A DNA stretch of 64,000 nt from Microcebus murinus (GCF_040939455.1 NC_134106.1:46274001-46338000); one strand, 5' to 3'; shown: positions 1 through 11,769, counted from the stretch's first letter. Notes: generated by a model not told the origin, from the sequence alone. Translations and numbers: made by a program.

Positions 1-654
1 AGTTGGGTGTGGAGAGGTGGGAAGGGGGCTAATGAACATACCGCCTTGAATAAGTATGTCCCCCGTCACTCCCATGTAGGTTCAGATATGGTTTAAATCT
101 TCAGGTCTCAGCATGAGTCATGTAGTATGGGTGATTCTTGCAACTCCAGAGGAACAGAAACGATTAAGGACTTTGTTCCTCTGCCAGACTAGTGGCAAAT
201 CCTTAGAAACTATTGCTGGTTGGAGAAAGATATACCAAAATAGGGATGAGTCACATCCATTAAAATATACTCAAACTTTGCATTTTGGTGTAGCAATTTG
301 TACTTTTCAAAACACATTCCTTTTACTGCTTAGATACAAAGAGGTCTGACTGATGCTTGTTGTCATTCTGATTTTAAAGCTGTGCAAACATAGCTGTAGA
401 GGAGACACTTGGTTGTCCCTATGGCCAGCTGGTGCCTGGAGGTCAGATCTCTTCTCTAGTTAAGCTGCTCTTTCCACCCTGACCTATGAGCCTGATGGAA
501 TAGTCAAAATATGAGAGCATTCTTTCTAATCATCTTGGAAAAAAATAGAATGGTAAGCTTAGGAGCATACTTTTCTTAAAAAAGAACAAACACTGGCAAT
601 CCTGGCTGGTGTAGATTTTAACTTTTTTTTTTTTTTTAAGAAAATGGATATGTA
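1..654. other. Upstream flank, no gene recognised
   Basis: Unique-looking AT-moderate sequence about 9.5 kb upstream of the CCDC85A start codon. It contains only short open frames without family resemblance and a T-run near 622-637. I see no exon, promoter or assignable repeat here before the Alu. Confidence 0.5.
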
Positions 655-1026
655 CTTATATATTTTATTATTTTATTTTATTTTATTTTATTTTATTTTT
701 GAGACAGAGTCTCACTCTGTTGCCTGGGCTAGAGTGCCATGGTGTCACCTAGCTCACAGCAACCTCAAATTCCTGGGCTCAAGCGATCCTCCTGCCTCAG
801 CCTCCCAAGTAGCTGGGACTACAGGTATGTGCCACCATGCCCGGCTAATTTTTTCTACATATTTTTAGTTGTCCAGCTAATTTCTTTCTATCTTTAGTGG
901 AGATGGGGTCTCGCTGTTGCTTAGGCTGGTCTTGAACTCCTGAGCTCAAACGATCTGCCTGCCTCAGCCTTCCAGAGTGCTAGGATTACAGGCATGAGCC
1001 ACTGCACCCGGCCCTTATATATTTTA
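655..1026 (-). mobile_element. Full-length dimeric Alu SINE (strepsirrhine type), with target site duplication
   Basis: Read on the minus strand this begins with the Alu 5' end (ggccgggtgcagtggctcat, ending at 1013) and finishes in a TTTTA-rich tail copy (668-699). The element body is 668-1013. It is flanked by a 13-bp direct repeat, cttatatatttta, at 655-667 and 1014-1026, the mark of L1-mediated insertion. Both arms are present. The middle holds an extra block (about 866-900) with 'gtccagctaatttctttcta', typical of lemur/galago Alus as I know them and absent from human subfamilies. Moderate divergence suggests it is not among the youngest copies. Confidence 0.93.
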
Positions 1027-2059
1027 AAATCTAGTTTTCAATCTCATTGTCTAAATATTCTTTTCTTCTACTTGCTGTAAAGGTAAGAATCCACACATTA
1101 TAAATGGACACATATACACACATCTATGGATACATACGCACACTAATATATCTATGAACATACATGGACCATTTTGTTCAGAAACTTTCTTAAAAAGCAC
1201 TCAGCCTGCACACTGCACACACTCAGGGCACTGTGGTATCACACAGAGTCCTGCAATAGAAGCTCAATGCAGGGTCATCTTTGCAGGACCTGACACATTG
1301 CTCCCCCAATAAGAAGCATTGTTAATGTGTGTGCGCAGTGGGTGGTGAGGGGAGCAGTGGCATTATGAGACAGTTGAGAATTCTTTGTGCCCTGGGGAGA
1401 AGGTGAAAGTCAATGAACCAGAGAACCGATGTTTTGTTTTTGTTTTGCTTTCAGCTGCTACCCAAATTGGTTTCATAATTTCTTGTACTTTTATGTAACC
1501 TTCCCTCTGGGGCATTGAATGCAGATGAAAGCAACATAGCCGGCCACATTTCCAACTCTGGAAACACTACCTCTGAGGAAGGGCACGCTATCTTTATGAG
1601 TGTTAATAAGAGATTCCCAACCCATTTTCTAAAGTTCTGTGATCTTCCTGCTCAGCTACCATCCTCACATACTCACCTACCATCCAGGAGAGAGTTGGAT
1701 AAAGTTCTAAGCAAAGAATGTTGAAGAGAGACTGGTACAAGCAGACCTCAGTGAGCTCTCAGATTTATCTTTACTTGACCTGTCACTGCTAGCAAAATTC
1801 CAACTGTAGCTCTCAAGGCTGCGTTCTGTGAGAATATGAAGTTTAATGAACACTCCTTGGCCCCACTGAACTTATACGATCCTGGAGGAGCTGAGACATT
1901 CAGGAATGAGAGAGACATTTGTTTCCATGTTTATGTTACCTGTGGATATGATTGAGGCTTCAGTAAGTTTGCAGCAGAATTTCCTCTAAGTTAAGAAATT
2001 TCCTAAATTTAAGGGATTTTCTCTAGTTCATCAAGCCTCTATTTGCCATAGGTTTAGGT
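1027..2059. other. Upstream flank without recognised genes
   Basis: About 1 kb of unique-looking sequence. A short frame around 1515-1724 has no recognisable domain. Nothing else is supported. Confidence 0.45.
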
Positions 2060-2206
2060 CAGTGATTCTTAAACATTGATGTTTACAGATCCCCTGGAGA
2101 TGTTGTTGAAAAGCAGATTCCCATTCAGGGGTTCTGGGGTGGGAGCGGAGATTCTGAACTAACAAGGTCTTTGGTGAAGCTGACACTGCAGGTCCGTGGA
2201 ACACAG
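2060..2206 (+). mobile_element. MER5A-like hAT MITE remnant
   Basis: Starts with 'cagtgattcttaaacattga', close to the terminal inverted repeat and opening of MER5A. It continues through the 'ccctggagat...ttgttgaaaagcagattccca' and 'ggttctggggtgggagcggagattctgaac' blocks of that family, and ends in a decayed 'ggtccgtggaacacag'. MER5A is a short non-autonomous hAT-Charlie DNA transposon spread in early mammals. The family is recognised by eye only. Confidence 0.7.
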
Positions 2207-3549
2207 GATGACGACCAAAGAATCAAGTAAAGTTCACTTCTCAGGTGCTCTTTTCCTTTCCTGCTCTCTCTTTTGATGCCACCTCGGTGTGCCTAGGGCC
2301 CCTACTCCCTATTGCTGTCATTTCAGGCTTTATTCTCCGTCTGTTGCTAAAACAGTATTTACAGGTGGTTTCCCTTCACCCAAGCCTGCGTAGAGTTCAT
2401 TTGGCCAACCTTGGGTGGTTTGGCTTCTGAGAGAACTGCAGTTCTTTTGTAAGCTCCAGAGGATCTGTGTTGCTCTCAGACTCTGAGGAACTTAGAATGA
2501 GTTTTCTGGAAAGCCGAATTTCTTGGCTCCCCTGAATATTCCTCCAAAGACTGTGAGGGCCTTTGTCTCCCTTTTTTGCATGGGAGTGTTAACTCATGGT
2601 GTGTACATGGTAACATTGGCCCTAAATTCTTATTCATGGCTTCTGGTGAGTAGACAAGTAGCACAAATGCAAATTGGATTCATGGGATACTCTCAGGCAC
2701 CCCAAAGACACAGCATGTGTGAATTAGGTTGTTGCCATGCCTTCCACTGCAAAAAGAACAAAGATTGTGTGAGTGAGGCAGGCACAAGAGTCCCTTGTGC
2801 TGTCCTACAGACCGATTCCATCAGAAGTCGCCTTCAAATACACATTTCCAAGGTCTCACCCCTGACCAATGGAATCAGAATTCATGGAGGGAGTTTGTAT
2901 TGTGATAAAGCACAGTGTGGTTGGGAGCTCAGTGTGGGTGATCAGCAAATATTTAACACCTGCAAGGCATCCATTCAATGAAAGAATGACAGAGGGAACA
3001 ATACAGGCCAGGTATATGACAAACACAGCTTTTTCCCCTCATGCCTTTCACAGTATAAAGTGGAACATAAACAAAATAGAAAATAATTGCAAATGATAAG
3101 TGTTATGAGGGAAACAAACAAGGTGTTTTAGGTAACCTGGTCAGTGATGTTGTCTCTGGGACTGTGCCATTAAGGCTGGGACTTGAAAGTGAAGGAATTT
3201 TCTAGCACCTTAGTGGTGCATAGGCAGAAAGCATCACAGGGGAGCATCCTTGAGTGAGGAAGTTCCATAGATGCTACCGAGAAACAAAAGGGATAAGTTA
3301 TAATTCCCCTCTTTGCAAATCATTCTGCAATTAGGACTCCTTTCCAAGGTGACAGCAGCATAAAGACTCCCTTTCTGTCACCTTTGGAGCCTGTTTTCAC
3401 TCTTTGTTTGCTTCACTGCTAATGCTAAAAACCTGAGCTAATGCATATGCCACTGAAGGCCCCCTATGCCACTTCTTGAAGGCTGTGGTGGAAGATCAGG
3501 GGCTTGAGAGGCACCTGTAGAGTCCTAAAGCCACTCCATGTTACCTGCA
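2207..3549. other. Upstream flank without recognised genes
   Basis: Mostly unique-looking sequence. The longest open stretch (2523-2981, 153 codons) begins at TTG, has no recognisable domain, and has no splice or promoter context, so I do not call it a gene. Confidence 0.45.
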
Positions 3550-3640
3550 CCAGTTTGGCCTGAGCCTCATATTCCTCTTCCATAAAATGAAATAATAATG
3601 CCTGTCTCACGGATGCTTCAGTAAGATCACATGCTTCATC
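3550..3640 (+). repeat. MIR SINE fragment
   Basis: Contains the MIR core-like order 'cctgagcctcatattcctcttccataaaatgaaataataatgcctgtctcacgg', matching the family's 'cctcagtttcctcatctgtaaaatggggataataatagtacc' region with decay. MIRs are ancient tRNA-derived SINEs. Confidence 0.65.
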
Positions 3641-4504
3641 TGTGATAGTTCTTGTCTAGTCACAATGCGACTGTGTCCCTTGGAAGGTTTTGTTCTGAAA
3701 GACAATGAGTGTACTTCAATATTTGGTCATTTATAACTTTTGATTATATGGGGAGGGGAAATTGAAGCAAGCATCCTAGACGGTACTGATGCTATTCAGG
3801 CCTGGACTATTTGAGAAATTGTCAACAGCAGACGTCCTAACCCAACGTGCACACTCTCAGAACAGCTGATGTCTGTGTTGGGAGAAAACCAATCGTGTTG
3901 AGCAAATGTGTGAAGAGGTATTTTCACTCGTGAGATGCTTCACTGTCTATTTCAGTCATTATAGCAAATGGACCGAAAAATTCCAGATCCTATTGGGTGT
4001 TGAGGGGCGGGAGAGGTTTGCACTGAGACTGGCAGAAGTTGGCCAGTTCTGCTGGGAGTTTGCTTTGCAGGTCAGACCTGTTAGGCAGTCCCTGCTTTTT
4101 AGCACTTTCTTCTTTTTCTCTGTTCTTGGGGTCATGACTTCTCAAAAGCACTTCAAGTGACCAGGGCAGGCAGGTGATACAATGGCTATCGGGTCATTTG
4201 TGATCTGTAGCTTTTCCATATGGAGATTGCTTCAGGAAGAAGCTTGTTTTTTTTGCTCTTCTTGTGTGCACACCAGAATACAGGTGCCCCAGAGACTGAG
4301 CTTCAGGTACATTTGAACAACTTTTACTGTGCTCTGACAACAAACACCTCACTTGCTAGGTGCAGAGGTGCATTGATAAATAAGGCAGATCACTGCCCTC
4401 CAAAAAGAAAAAAAATCAATAGGTATCCACCAGGTATAAAATAAGAAAAACTGTGATAACTACAATAATACAGATGAAAATGTAGTGCTTTCTTTTAAAT
4501 GGAG
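3641..4504. other. Upstream flank without recognised genes
   Basis: No gene, RNA or confidently assignable repeat seen. Short open frames at 3906-4160 and 4220-4444 have no family resemblance. Confidence 0.45.
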
Positions 4505-4970
4505 CTGTATTAGTTTATTATTGTGGCCACAAACTTAGTGGCTTAAAACAAAATAAATGTATTCTCTCATGGGAGACCAGAAGTCTGAAAGGAGTCTTAG
4601 ATGGCCAAAATCAAGGTGTCAGAAAGGCTGTGTTCCCTCCAGGGGCTCTGGGGACAATCTGTACTCCTTGACTCTTCCAGTTCCTAGTGGCTGCTGGCAT
4701 TCCTTAACTTTCAGGTATGTCACTCCAATATCTGCCTTTGTGGTCACCGCCTTCTCTTCTGTGTGAAATCTCCCTCTGCTTAAAAGGAAACATGTGATTG
4801 CATTTTGAGTTCACCTGGATAAGCTAAGATAATCTCTCCATTTAAAAATCTTTAAAGTAACCATATCTACAAAGTCCTTTTTCGCCATATAAGCTAAGAT
4901 CTGCAGGTTCTAAGGATGAACTTGTGGTGGATGTCTTTTGGGTGGGGCATTATTCAGCCCACTGCAGGTG
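4505..4970 (-). mobile_element. MLT1-type MaLR LTR, reverse orientation
   Basis: Read on the plus strand it follows the reverse complement of an ERVL-MaLR LTR. It opens with 'gtattagtttattattgtggcc', then 'gtggcttaaaacaaaataaatgtattctc', 'gaccagaagtctgaa', a central 'cttctcttctgtgtgaaatctcc', and closes with 'ggcattattcagcccactgca'. These are decayed solo-LTR landmarks. No internal retroviral genes are visible. The exact subfamily is not asserted. Confidence 0.7.
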
Positions 4971-5014
4971 CCACCCTCATTTTGCTACGCCTTCCAAATG
5001 AAATGTGTTTCAGC

Positions 5015-5285
5015 TGCAATGTCCAGTATGGTAGTCACTAGTCACTTGTGGCTGTGGAGCACTTGGAATGTGGCTGGTTTGAATTGAGATGTGCTGTAAG
5101 TGTAAAATATATACTAGATTTTGAAGGCTTACTATAAAAAATATTAATTATTTTGAATAATTACATGTTGAAATAATATTATAGATATATTAGGTTAAAT
5201 AAAATATATTAACATGAATATCACTTTTTTACTTTTTAAATGAAAATATTAGAAAATTTAAAATTATATATGTGGCTTGCATTTG
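5015..5285. mobile_element. hAT-like MITE remnant
   Basis: Carries 'caatgtccagtatggtagtcactag' followed by 'cacttgtggctgtggagcacttggaatgtggctgg', the recognisable end of an old mammalian AT-rich non-autonomous DNA transposon. The rest is AT-rich (about 5100-5270) and ends near 'atatgtggcttgcatttgtgg'. The family name is not asserted. Confidence 0.55.
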
Positions 5286-5294
5286 TGGTTTGTA

Positions 5295-5697
5295 TTACAT
5301 TTCTCTTTTTAAATTTCAGAATATTATATGGGGGTACAAACATTTTGGTTACATGAATTGCTTTTGTACAATTTGAGTCAAAGTTATAAGTGTGCCCATC
5401 ACCCAGATAGTGTGTATTATACCCATTAGGTATGTATTTACCCACCTGCTTGATTTCTGTTAAGTTTTATTAATACTATCATATGTGCGCATGAGTGTTG
5501 ATTGATTAGTTCCAATTTAATAGTACATGTAGTGTTTGCTTTTACATTCTCATGACACTTCACTTAGAAGAATGGTCTTCAGTTCCATCCAGGTTGTTAC
5601 AAAAGGTCTTAGTTCACTAATGTTTTTTATGGCCCTGTAGTACTTCATGGTATACATATATCACATTTTATTAATTCACTCATGTATTGATGGGCAA
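5295..5697 (-). mobile_element. L1 3' end fragment, reverse strand
   Basis: The reverse complement runs from an ORF2 C-terminal segment ('gccataaaaaacattagtgaac', then 'aacaacctggatggaactga' and 'aagtgaagtgtcatgagaatg') into an L1 3' UTR ('gggtaaatacatacctaatggg', 'gatgggcacacttataac', 'gtttgtacccccatataat'). The L1 3' end lies near 5300. It abuts a second L1 in the opposite orientation, and both contain the same L1 portion, so two insertions are likely. Confidence 0.85.
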
Positions 5698-6925
5698 TTC
5701 CACACACAGAATGAAACAGGACCCCTATCTTTTGCATATAGAAAAATCAATTCAAGAGGTCTAAAAGACTTAAATGAAGGCATGAAACCATAAATATTCT
5801 AGCAGAAATCATAGGAAAAATTCTTCTAGACATCAGCGTAGGCAAAGAATTTATGACTAAGACCCCAAAGGCAAATACAGCATCTACAAAAATAAATAAA
5901 TGAAACTCAATTAAATTAAAAAGCTTCTACATGGCAAAGGAAATAGTCAAATAGAGTGAATGGGTAACCTACAAAATGGGAGAAAATATTTGTAAATTAT
6001 ACATCCAACAAAAGACTAATATCCAGAGTCTACTGGGAACTCAAACAAATCAGCAAGAAAAAAACAACCTCATCAAAAAGTGGGCAAAAGACACGAACAG
6101 AAGTTTTTAAAAAGGAGATAGACAAATGGCTAACAAACATATTTAAAAAATGCTTAACATCACTAATCATTAGAAAAATGCAAATTAAAACCATAATAAA
6201 ATACCACCTTACTGCTATAAGTATGGAGAATGGCCATTATTAAAAAGTCAAAAAATAGTAGATGCTGGCATGGATCAGAGAGAGAGGAAAGCTTATACAC
6301 TATTGGTGGGACTGCAGATTAGTACAACCTCTATGGAAAATAGTATGGAGATTCCTCAAAGAAATAAATGTTGACTTATTATCTGATCCAGTAATCCCAC
6401 TGCTGGGTATCGACCCAAAGGAAAAGAAGTCTTTTTATCAAAAAGACACCTGCACTGTAACATCTATTGCAGCACAATTTACAATTGCAAAGATGTGAAA
6501 TCAACCAAAGTGCCCATCAATTCATGAGTCAGTAAAGAAAATGTTGTATACATATATACCAGGGAGTGCTACTTAGCCATAAAAAGGAATGAAATAATGT
6601 CTTTTGCAGCAACTTGGATGGAACTAGAAATCATTATCCTAAGTGAAATTTCTCAGGAAAGGAAAAACAAACACTCCATGTTCCCACTAACAAGTGGGAG
6701 CTAAACGATGGGTACACATGGGAACCAAGAGATGTAAATGACATTGAAAACCAAAAAGGGAAAAGGTGGGAGGGAGGTGAGAGATAAAAACTTACCTGTT
6801 GGGTACAATGAACACTGTTCTGGTGACAGGCACACTGAAAGCCCTGATTTCAGTATTATACAGTGTATCCACATAACAAAAACATTTTTACCCCCTTAAT
6901 ATTTTCGAGTAAAACTATAAAAGAA
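5698..6925 (+). mobile_element. L1 ORF2 3' part and 3' UTR, decayed
   Basis: Plus-strand L1 starting in the ORF2 C-terminal third ('gacatcagcgtaggcaaagaatttatgac', 'aaagtgggcaaaagacacgaacag'). It passes through the cysteine/tryptophan-rich segment (translated around 6262-6498, with YWWDC and PLLGI blocks) and ends in a 3' UTR with 'gggtacacatgggaacc' and 'acatttttacccccttaat' near 6900. Frame breaks show it is dead. It is older than the L1 at 60056. Confidence 0.88.
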
Positions 6926-7735
6926 CACTGGTTTTACTTGTGATGTTATTGTAATATGCCCAACTTAAAAAAAACAGTCCTACCTTTCTTTGCAGCTGGT
7001 GGGATGGTCATATGGCAAGCTCTGCCTTTTAGAATATAAATGAGACTCACTGGATCATATTACCAGGAAAACGTTTTTAAAAAGCAGGTGCCCTTTAGCA
7101 TTTTTTCTTCCCTTCTTCCTGCTTTAAGTGTAGATTGCTGGCTGGAACTCTAGTAGCCATCTTATGAACATGAGGCAACCATGTCAAGGATGGCTAAGCA
7201 GAGAGATAGAGTGTAAGTCTTTGATGACATCATGAAGACACCAGAGCACCCCTCAGCTGTTTGTTTTTAGAATACCAGTTATGTGAGAAAAAATAAATGC
7301 CTTCTTTAAGTGACTGTTTGTTTTTAGTAACCAAGTGAAGCTCCTAAATGACATCATACCTGACCTTAGCAACATGAGGCAACATTATTAATTCATCAAT
7401 TATCCTGAATCAATGACCAAACTTAGAAACATTAAAACCTCAAGGTGATCTAGCAGCTGCTAGTGTATATAATTTGTGGAGAACTTTTTGTCTTGGCTTT
7501 CCTTCTTTCTTGTTCTCCCAATGCAAGTTCAATTCCTCCCCTCAGCCATCTCTTTGCCTTCTAGTATTTACTTAGGTATTAACTGATCTGAGGGAGTTAG
7601 CAGAGAAGGGGGCTAGCTGTTTCATTTTAGAATAGGACTCTTGAAGAACCTGTGATGGAGGAATAAACAGAAGTCCTCGATCCTATTTCCAGAAAAGAGG
7701 CTGCTCAGAAGTATTATCAGTAATAATAAGGTTGC
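6926..7735. other. Upstream flank without recognised genes
   Basis: No coding exon or firm repeat assignment. Two similar 'gtttgtttttagaat/agtaac' stretches at 7259 and 7316 look like chance or old duplication. Confidence 0.4.
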
Positions 7736-7890
7736 ATTTCTCTGGTGTAAAGCACTTCATGTACATTGTATCATTAGCTGCCTAAGGGCCAGTAAGGTCA
7801 GATGATTTGTTCAAGAACTAACGAGTAACAGAGCTAGGACTCGTATTTTTGACTTTCATTGTCCTTCCTGTGCCAAAACTGGTCTTAGAA
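7736..7890 (-). repeat. MIR SINE fragment, reverse orientation
   Basis: Shows reverse-orientation MIR landmarks: 'gtgtaaagcacttcatgtacattgtatcatta', 'aaggtcagatgatttgttcaagaactaacgag' and 'agagctaggactcgtatttttgac'. Highly decayed. Confidence 0.6.
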
Positions 7891-9179
7891 ACTGTGTGCG
7901 TTGAGGAGAGCCTTCTGTGGGCATGAGACAGGGGGAGGCGTCAAAGAAAAAGTACATCAGGTACAGTTAAACAGGCAAGGGGGTCTTTATTCAACACTAC
8001 TTCAAAAGGAGAGAGAGACTGAGTCAACTCTGCTGAAACAAAAGAAGGAAGGTAGTTAACTTACACTAGCTGAAAAGGGCTGGAGGACACAGGTGGAGGC
8101 TGGTCCAAGGACCGAGGCCATTTGTGTTTGCTAATGGAACCCACTGAAGTTAGCTCCTCCCCTCCACGGGGACTGGAAGATGGGACACTATTTTTCCTTG
8201 ACAATTACATTTCAAGGGGATCCCTCCCAGGTGAGAAATATATTCCTGGGTTATAAAACTTAGCAAGAGGCTGGGAAAGGGTCAGAGAAAGAATTTTTAA
8301 TAGAAGATTTGCTAAAGTAAATACTCTGAGAAAAGGGAGGTCTGGGCCTACAGTTGGGAAGAGTGTCCAGCTGATCATCTTTTAACAGGTGGCACCTTTA
8401 TCAGGGGACACACACTGCTGGCAGGTGGAGGGATTCTGATTTAGACCCTCATCCTACCAAATGGAGACATTCCCTCTGCACCCTGGTTAACTGACCCACT
8501 GTGGGGCTAGTTGCCTGTAGGTTTCTGGCCCCATCTCCATCCCAGAAGTGACATGCTCAGGGCCAAGTGCATCCACTTCTTTAAGCAGAAAGCCTGTTTT
8601 CAGCTTGGAGACAATTCCAGCTGACTTTACAATTGAGTAGCCCAAAGATAGAACCCGAGGAATCAGAGTTCCTCCGCCCAGAAATTACCATCACAAAAAG
8701 CTGACCCAGTGAACACTTGGCAGCCTTAGGCACGGAGGAAAAGGGAAATCTCCGTGGCTGGCATTTCAGCTTGCCTAAGGGGGCCCTGCTTTGCTCTGAA
8801 GGGAGGTGAATGCTGACCTTAAAATCCAGACCCCAGGAAGCAGGGGATGAAGGTATTCTATTTTCTCCTAAAGGCTTTGATATTTTTCAAATAAAATTTT
8901 AAAAGAACCAGTAACTTCCCCTGAAGCTTCTTCACAAAATAGTAGATTTTTTAGGAAAGACAAAGGCCTGGGGGTGGGTGTGGGTGATTCCTAAAGCTTC
9001 TTTTTCCCCTTTTTAGACTATTTGGATTCTTAAGCCCCCCACTCCCCCACTTTTTTCTTTTTGCCAACTGCCTTTTCTCCCATTCTCCAAAGTAGAAATA
9101 TCTGTTTATCCCTCAGGTTCTGCTACCCCATCTTTCCTGGTCCCCAATCTCTCCAAATACCAAGAACCCCTCCTTTTGG
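7891..9179. other. Proximal upstream flank of CCDC85A, nothing assignable
   Basis: The last 1.3 kb before the CpG island. It has purine-rich stretches (for example 7927-7990) and could include old LTR material around 7960-8470, but I could not assign a family. The GC content rises only after about 9180. Confidence 0.4.
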
Positions 9180-9846
9180 TTGGCAGCCGTCCCCCCTGCC
9201 GGGTGATCAGCTCGAGAGCGGCGGGCAGAGGGAGACTCTTCGGCCGCACGGTGGCGCGCGCGCGCCTCCCAGGGCCGGGGCGGCCGCAGCTCCGCACCTT
9301 CTTCCCCTCCCAGCCCCACCCGCGCCCCGGCTGGTGAAGCAGCCGCGCCCCCAGCCCTCCCGGGCGGGATAGCGGGCCGCGCTCCTCAGGAGCCCGGCGA
9401 CGGTCAAGGGGCAGCCGCGTCTGGCGGGCGCAGGAGGTGCTGCCGGCTGCGGGCTGCCGGGGCTCCATGCTCCTCCTCCAGCCGGTCCCCCGCCCTCCAC
9501 CCATCCTGGGCTCGGCTCTGCAAATCGAAGACTTCCCGGAGCAGCCTCCGAGCCGCGGCGGGCGCAGCGCAGGCCGCCTTCGGGCAGCCGCGGCGGCGTC
9601 GCTCGAGCAGCCCGGGGGGCGCCGCAGAGCCCGGCGCGCCCTACTCGGCTAGGAGAGGACGGACGCCGGGGCCGCAGCTGGGCAAGGGGAGGAAAGTGCG
9701 TGTGTGAGAAAGAAAGAGTGTGGGGGGCGACGGTCTGGAATTAGGGCGGAGGAGAGGGCAGCGGAACGGGGTGCAGCCCCAAGGGCGGCCTCCGCCTGTC
9801 CTTGAGGTTTTCCCGCGGCGGCTCCCGCTCCCCAGCGCCCCTCACC

Positions 9847-9945
9847 ATGGACTTGCGCGGAGTTGGGACCCGCCTCGGCAGCAGCGAGCGGGTGGCTGCC
9901 CGGCCCCGGGGGTGCGCGGGCGCGCGCGCGGGGATGGCGAGGTAG
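9847..9945 (+). other. Upstream ORF 1 in the CCDC85A leader (32 codons)
   Basis: ATG at 9847 sits in a near-ideal Kozak context (A at -3, G at +4) and runs 32 codons to TAG at 9943-9945. It is not in frame with the main start at 10112. If transcription begins upstream of it, it would be expected to lower main-frame initiation. It matters only if the start site lies 5' of 9847, which is likely for this island but not shown. Confidence 0.4.
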
Positions 9946-9946
9946 G

Positions 9947-10006
9947 ATGGCCGCCCAGCGCGACCCCCGCCGCCCCAACCCAGCGGCCCCTGGGCGGTGC
10001 CGCTGA
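9947..10006 (+). other. Upstream ORF 2 in the CCDC85A leader (19 codons)
   Basis: ATG at 9947, one base after the stop of the preceding upstream ORF, also with A at -3 and G at +4. It reads 19 codons to TGA at 10004-10006. It shares the reading frame of the main CDS but terminates 105 bases before the main ATG, so it does not extend the protein. Confidence 0.4.
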
Positions 10007-10474
<468 letters not shown>

Positions 10475-11111
10475 TGATCCTCCCCTTTCTCCCAGTCAGC
10501 ACCCCCTGCCCCCAATCCCCGGCCCATTGGAAACTTTTCCAAACTTTGGAAGCGTTTGCTCCCCTCCTCTTCCCCACACCTGGCGCGCCAGCATCTAGCT
10601 CGCGCTCTCTGCAGATGGAGGGGAGGCCGGTGAGGATGTGAAAGGCAGGCAGGGAGGGAGGTGATGGGTACCCGGAACCTTTAATTTTCGTAGGGAAAAA
10701 TCAGTGTTTTGGAGAGCCGGTTACAGTCAGGGGAAAAGGCTAGTGAGGGAGCGAGTCCTGGGTATCTTTGCCTTTGGGCGTCGATGATACGGCTGCTCCG
10801 GCGCCGGCAGCGCTTCGGCGGGCAGAGGACGGCGGGCAGAGGACGAGGAAAGGGCGCCACTGCCAGGAAGAGGGGTTGGGCAGGGGCGCCACCCTCGGAG
10901 CCGGCGTGAGGCAACCGGTGCAGAGTTGATTAAGCTCTGCCTTCACGTCTTCCACCAACGTCCTGTTCTTTCCTTGTCTCCGAGTTTGGATGGCGTCACC
11001 TGGAGTTGCTTTACTCCCCTCCCTAATTAACCCCTAGTTTGATTTAAATTTTATCCAGCTTGGAAGAGGATGGTGGAGCAAAGGGACGCCGTGTGAAAGG
11101 TGCATGGTTTT

Positions 11112-11150
11112 GAAAGAATCACTGACCGAATGTTGGTCAGTGATTCTTTC
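11112..11150. repeat. Perfect 16-bp inverted repeat with 7-nt loop
   Basis: The arm at 11112-11127 (gaaagaatcactgacc) is exactly reverse-complementary to 11135-11150, separated by gaatgtt. Flanking bases do not extend the stem. In RNA from either strand it would form a stable short hairpin. It is too short and too perfect for a typical microRNA precursor, and it has no terminator-style T-run meaning in a eukaryote. It may be a fresh templated inversion or a protein-binding palindrome. Confidence 0.9.
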
Positions 11151-11769
11151 TTCTGGAGCCAGCCCTCCCTCTGCTATTAGGAAAAGGGGGGAAAGTTCCC
11201 CCAAACCTACTGATTTATATTTGTCCCTGGAGAGCGCCGAGTGTGCGAGCAGCGTGCCCAGCCCGCCAGGTTGCAGCAGACCGGTGGCCGGGAACCGCCC
11301 TGCCAGCGTGCACCGCAAACTTCCTCTCCTTCCAGCTCGCGCTGGTGCCTCCTGGTATTCCTTCCTCTTATTGTTCTGCTTTTGTTTATAGGAAGCCAGA
11401 CACAAATGAAGTCACTGCAGGGCCTTCAGGGAATAAATTCCCGAAGGCACAAGTTGTTCTTAGCCCCTTTCCACTCTTGCCCCACTTCTCAGGCAGTAGA
11501 GCTGTTCTTTAATTGCCTCAGCGCTCCAGTTCTGGGATTCTGGGGCAAGGAGGGGTGGGCGGGCGGCAGGCCCAAGGCTTACCTGTGTGCTGGGTCCAGT
11601 CCTGGTGGGGATGGCCCTCTTCTGAGGCCCAGACTCACTGTCAGGTAGTCCCTGGAGTGGGTCTAGTTAGGAAGATCCCACAGTCAGAAAAATCCCAATG
11701 CCTGTTCTCTCCTTTGGTTTAATTCATTACTAATGGAGTATTTACTAAGTACCAGGCTCTTTGGGGAAT

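Noticed and set aside
2523..2981. 153-codon open frame in the upstream flank
   Set aside because: Starts with TTG and has no recognisable domain, splice or promoter context, so chance is the simplest explanation.
11112..11150. Hairpin as a canonical microRNA precursor
   Set aside because: The stem is only 16 bp, below the roughly 30-bp stem expected for Drosha/Dicer substrates, and flanks do not extend it.
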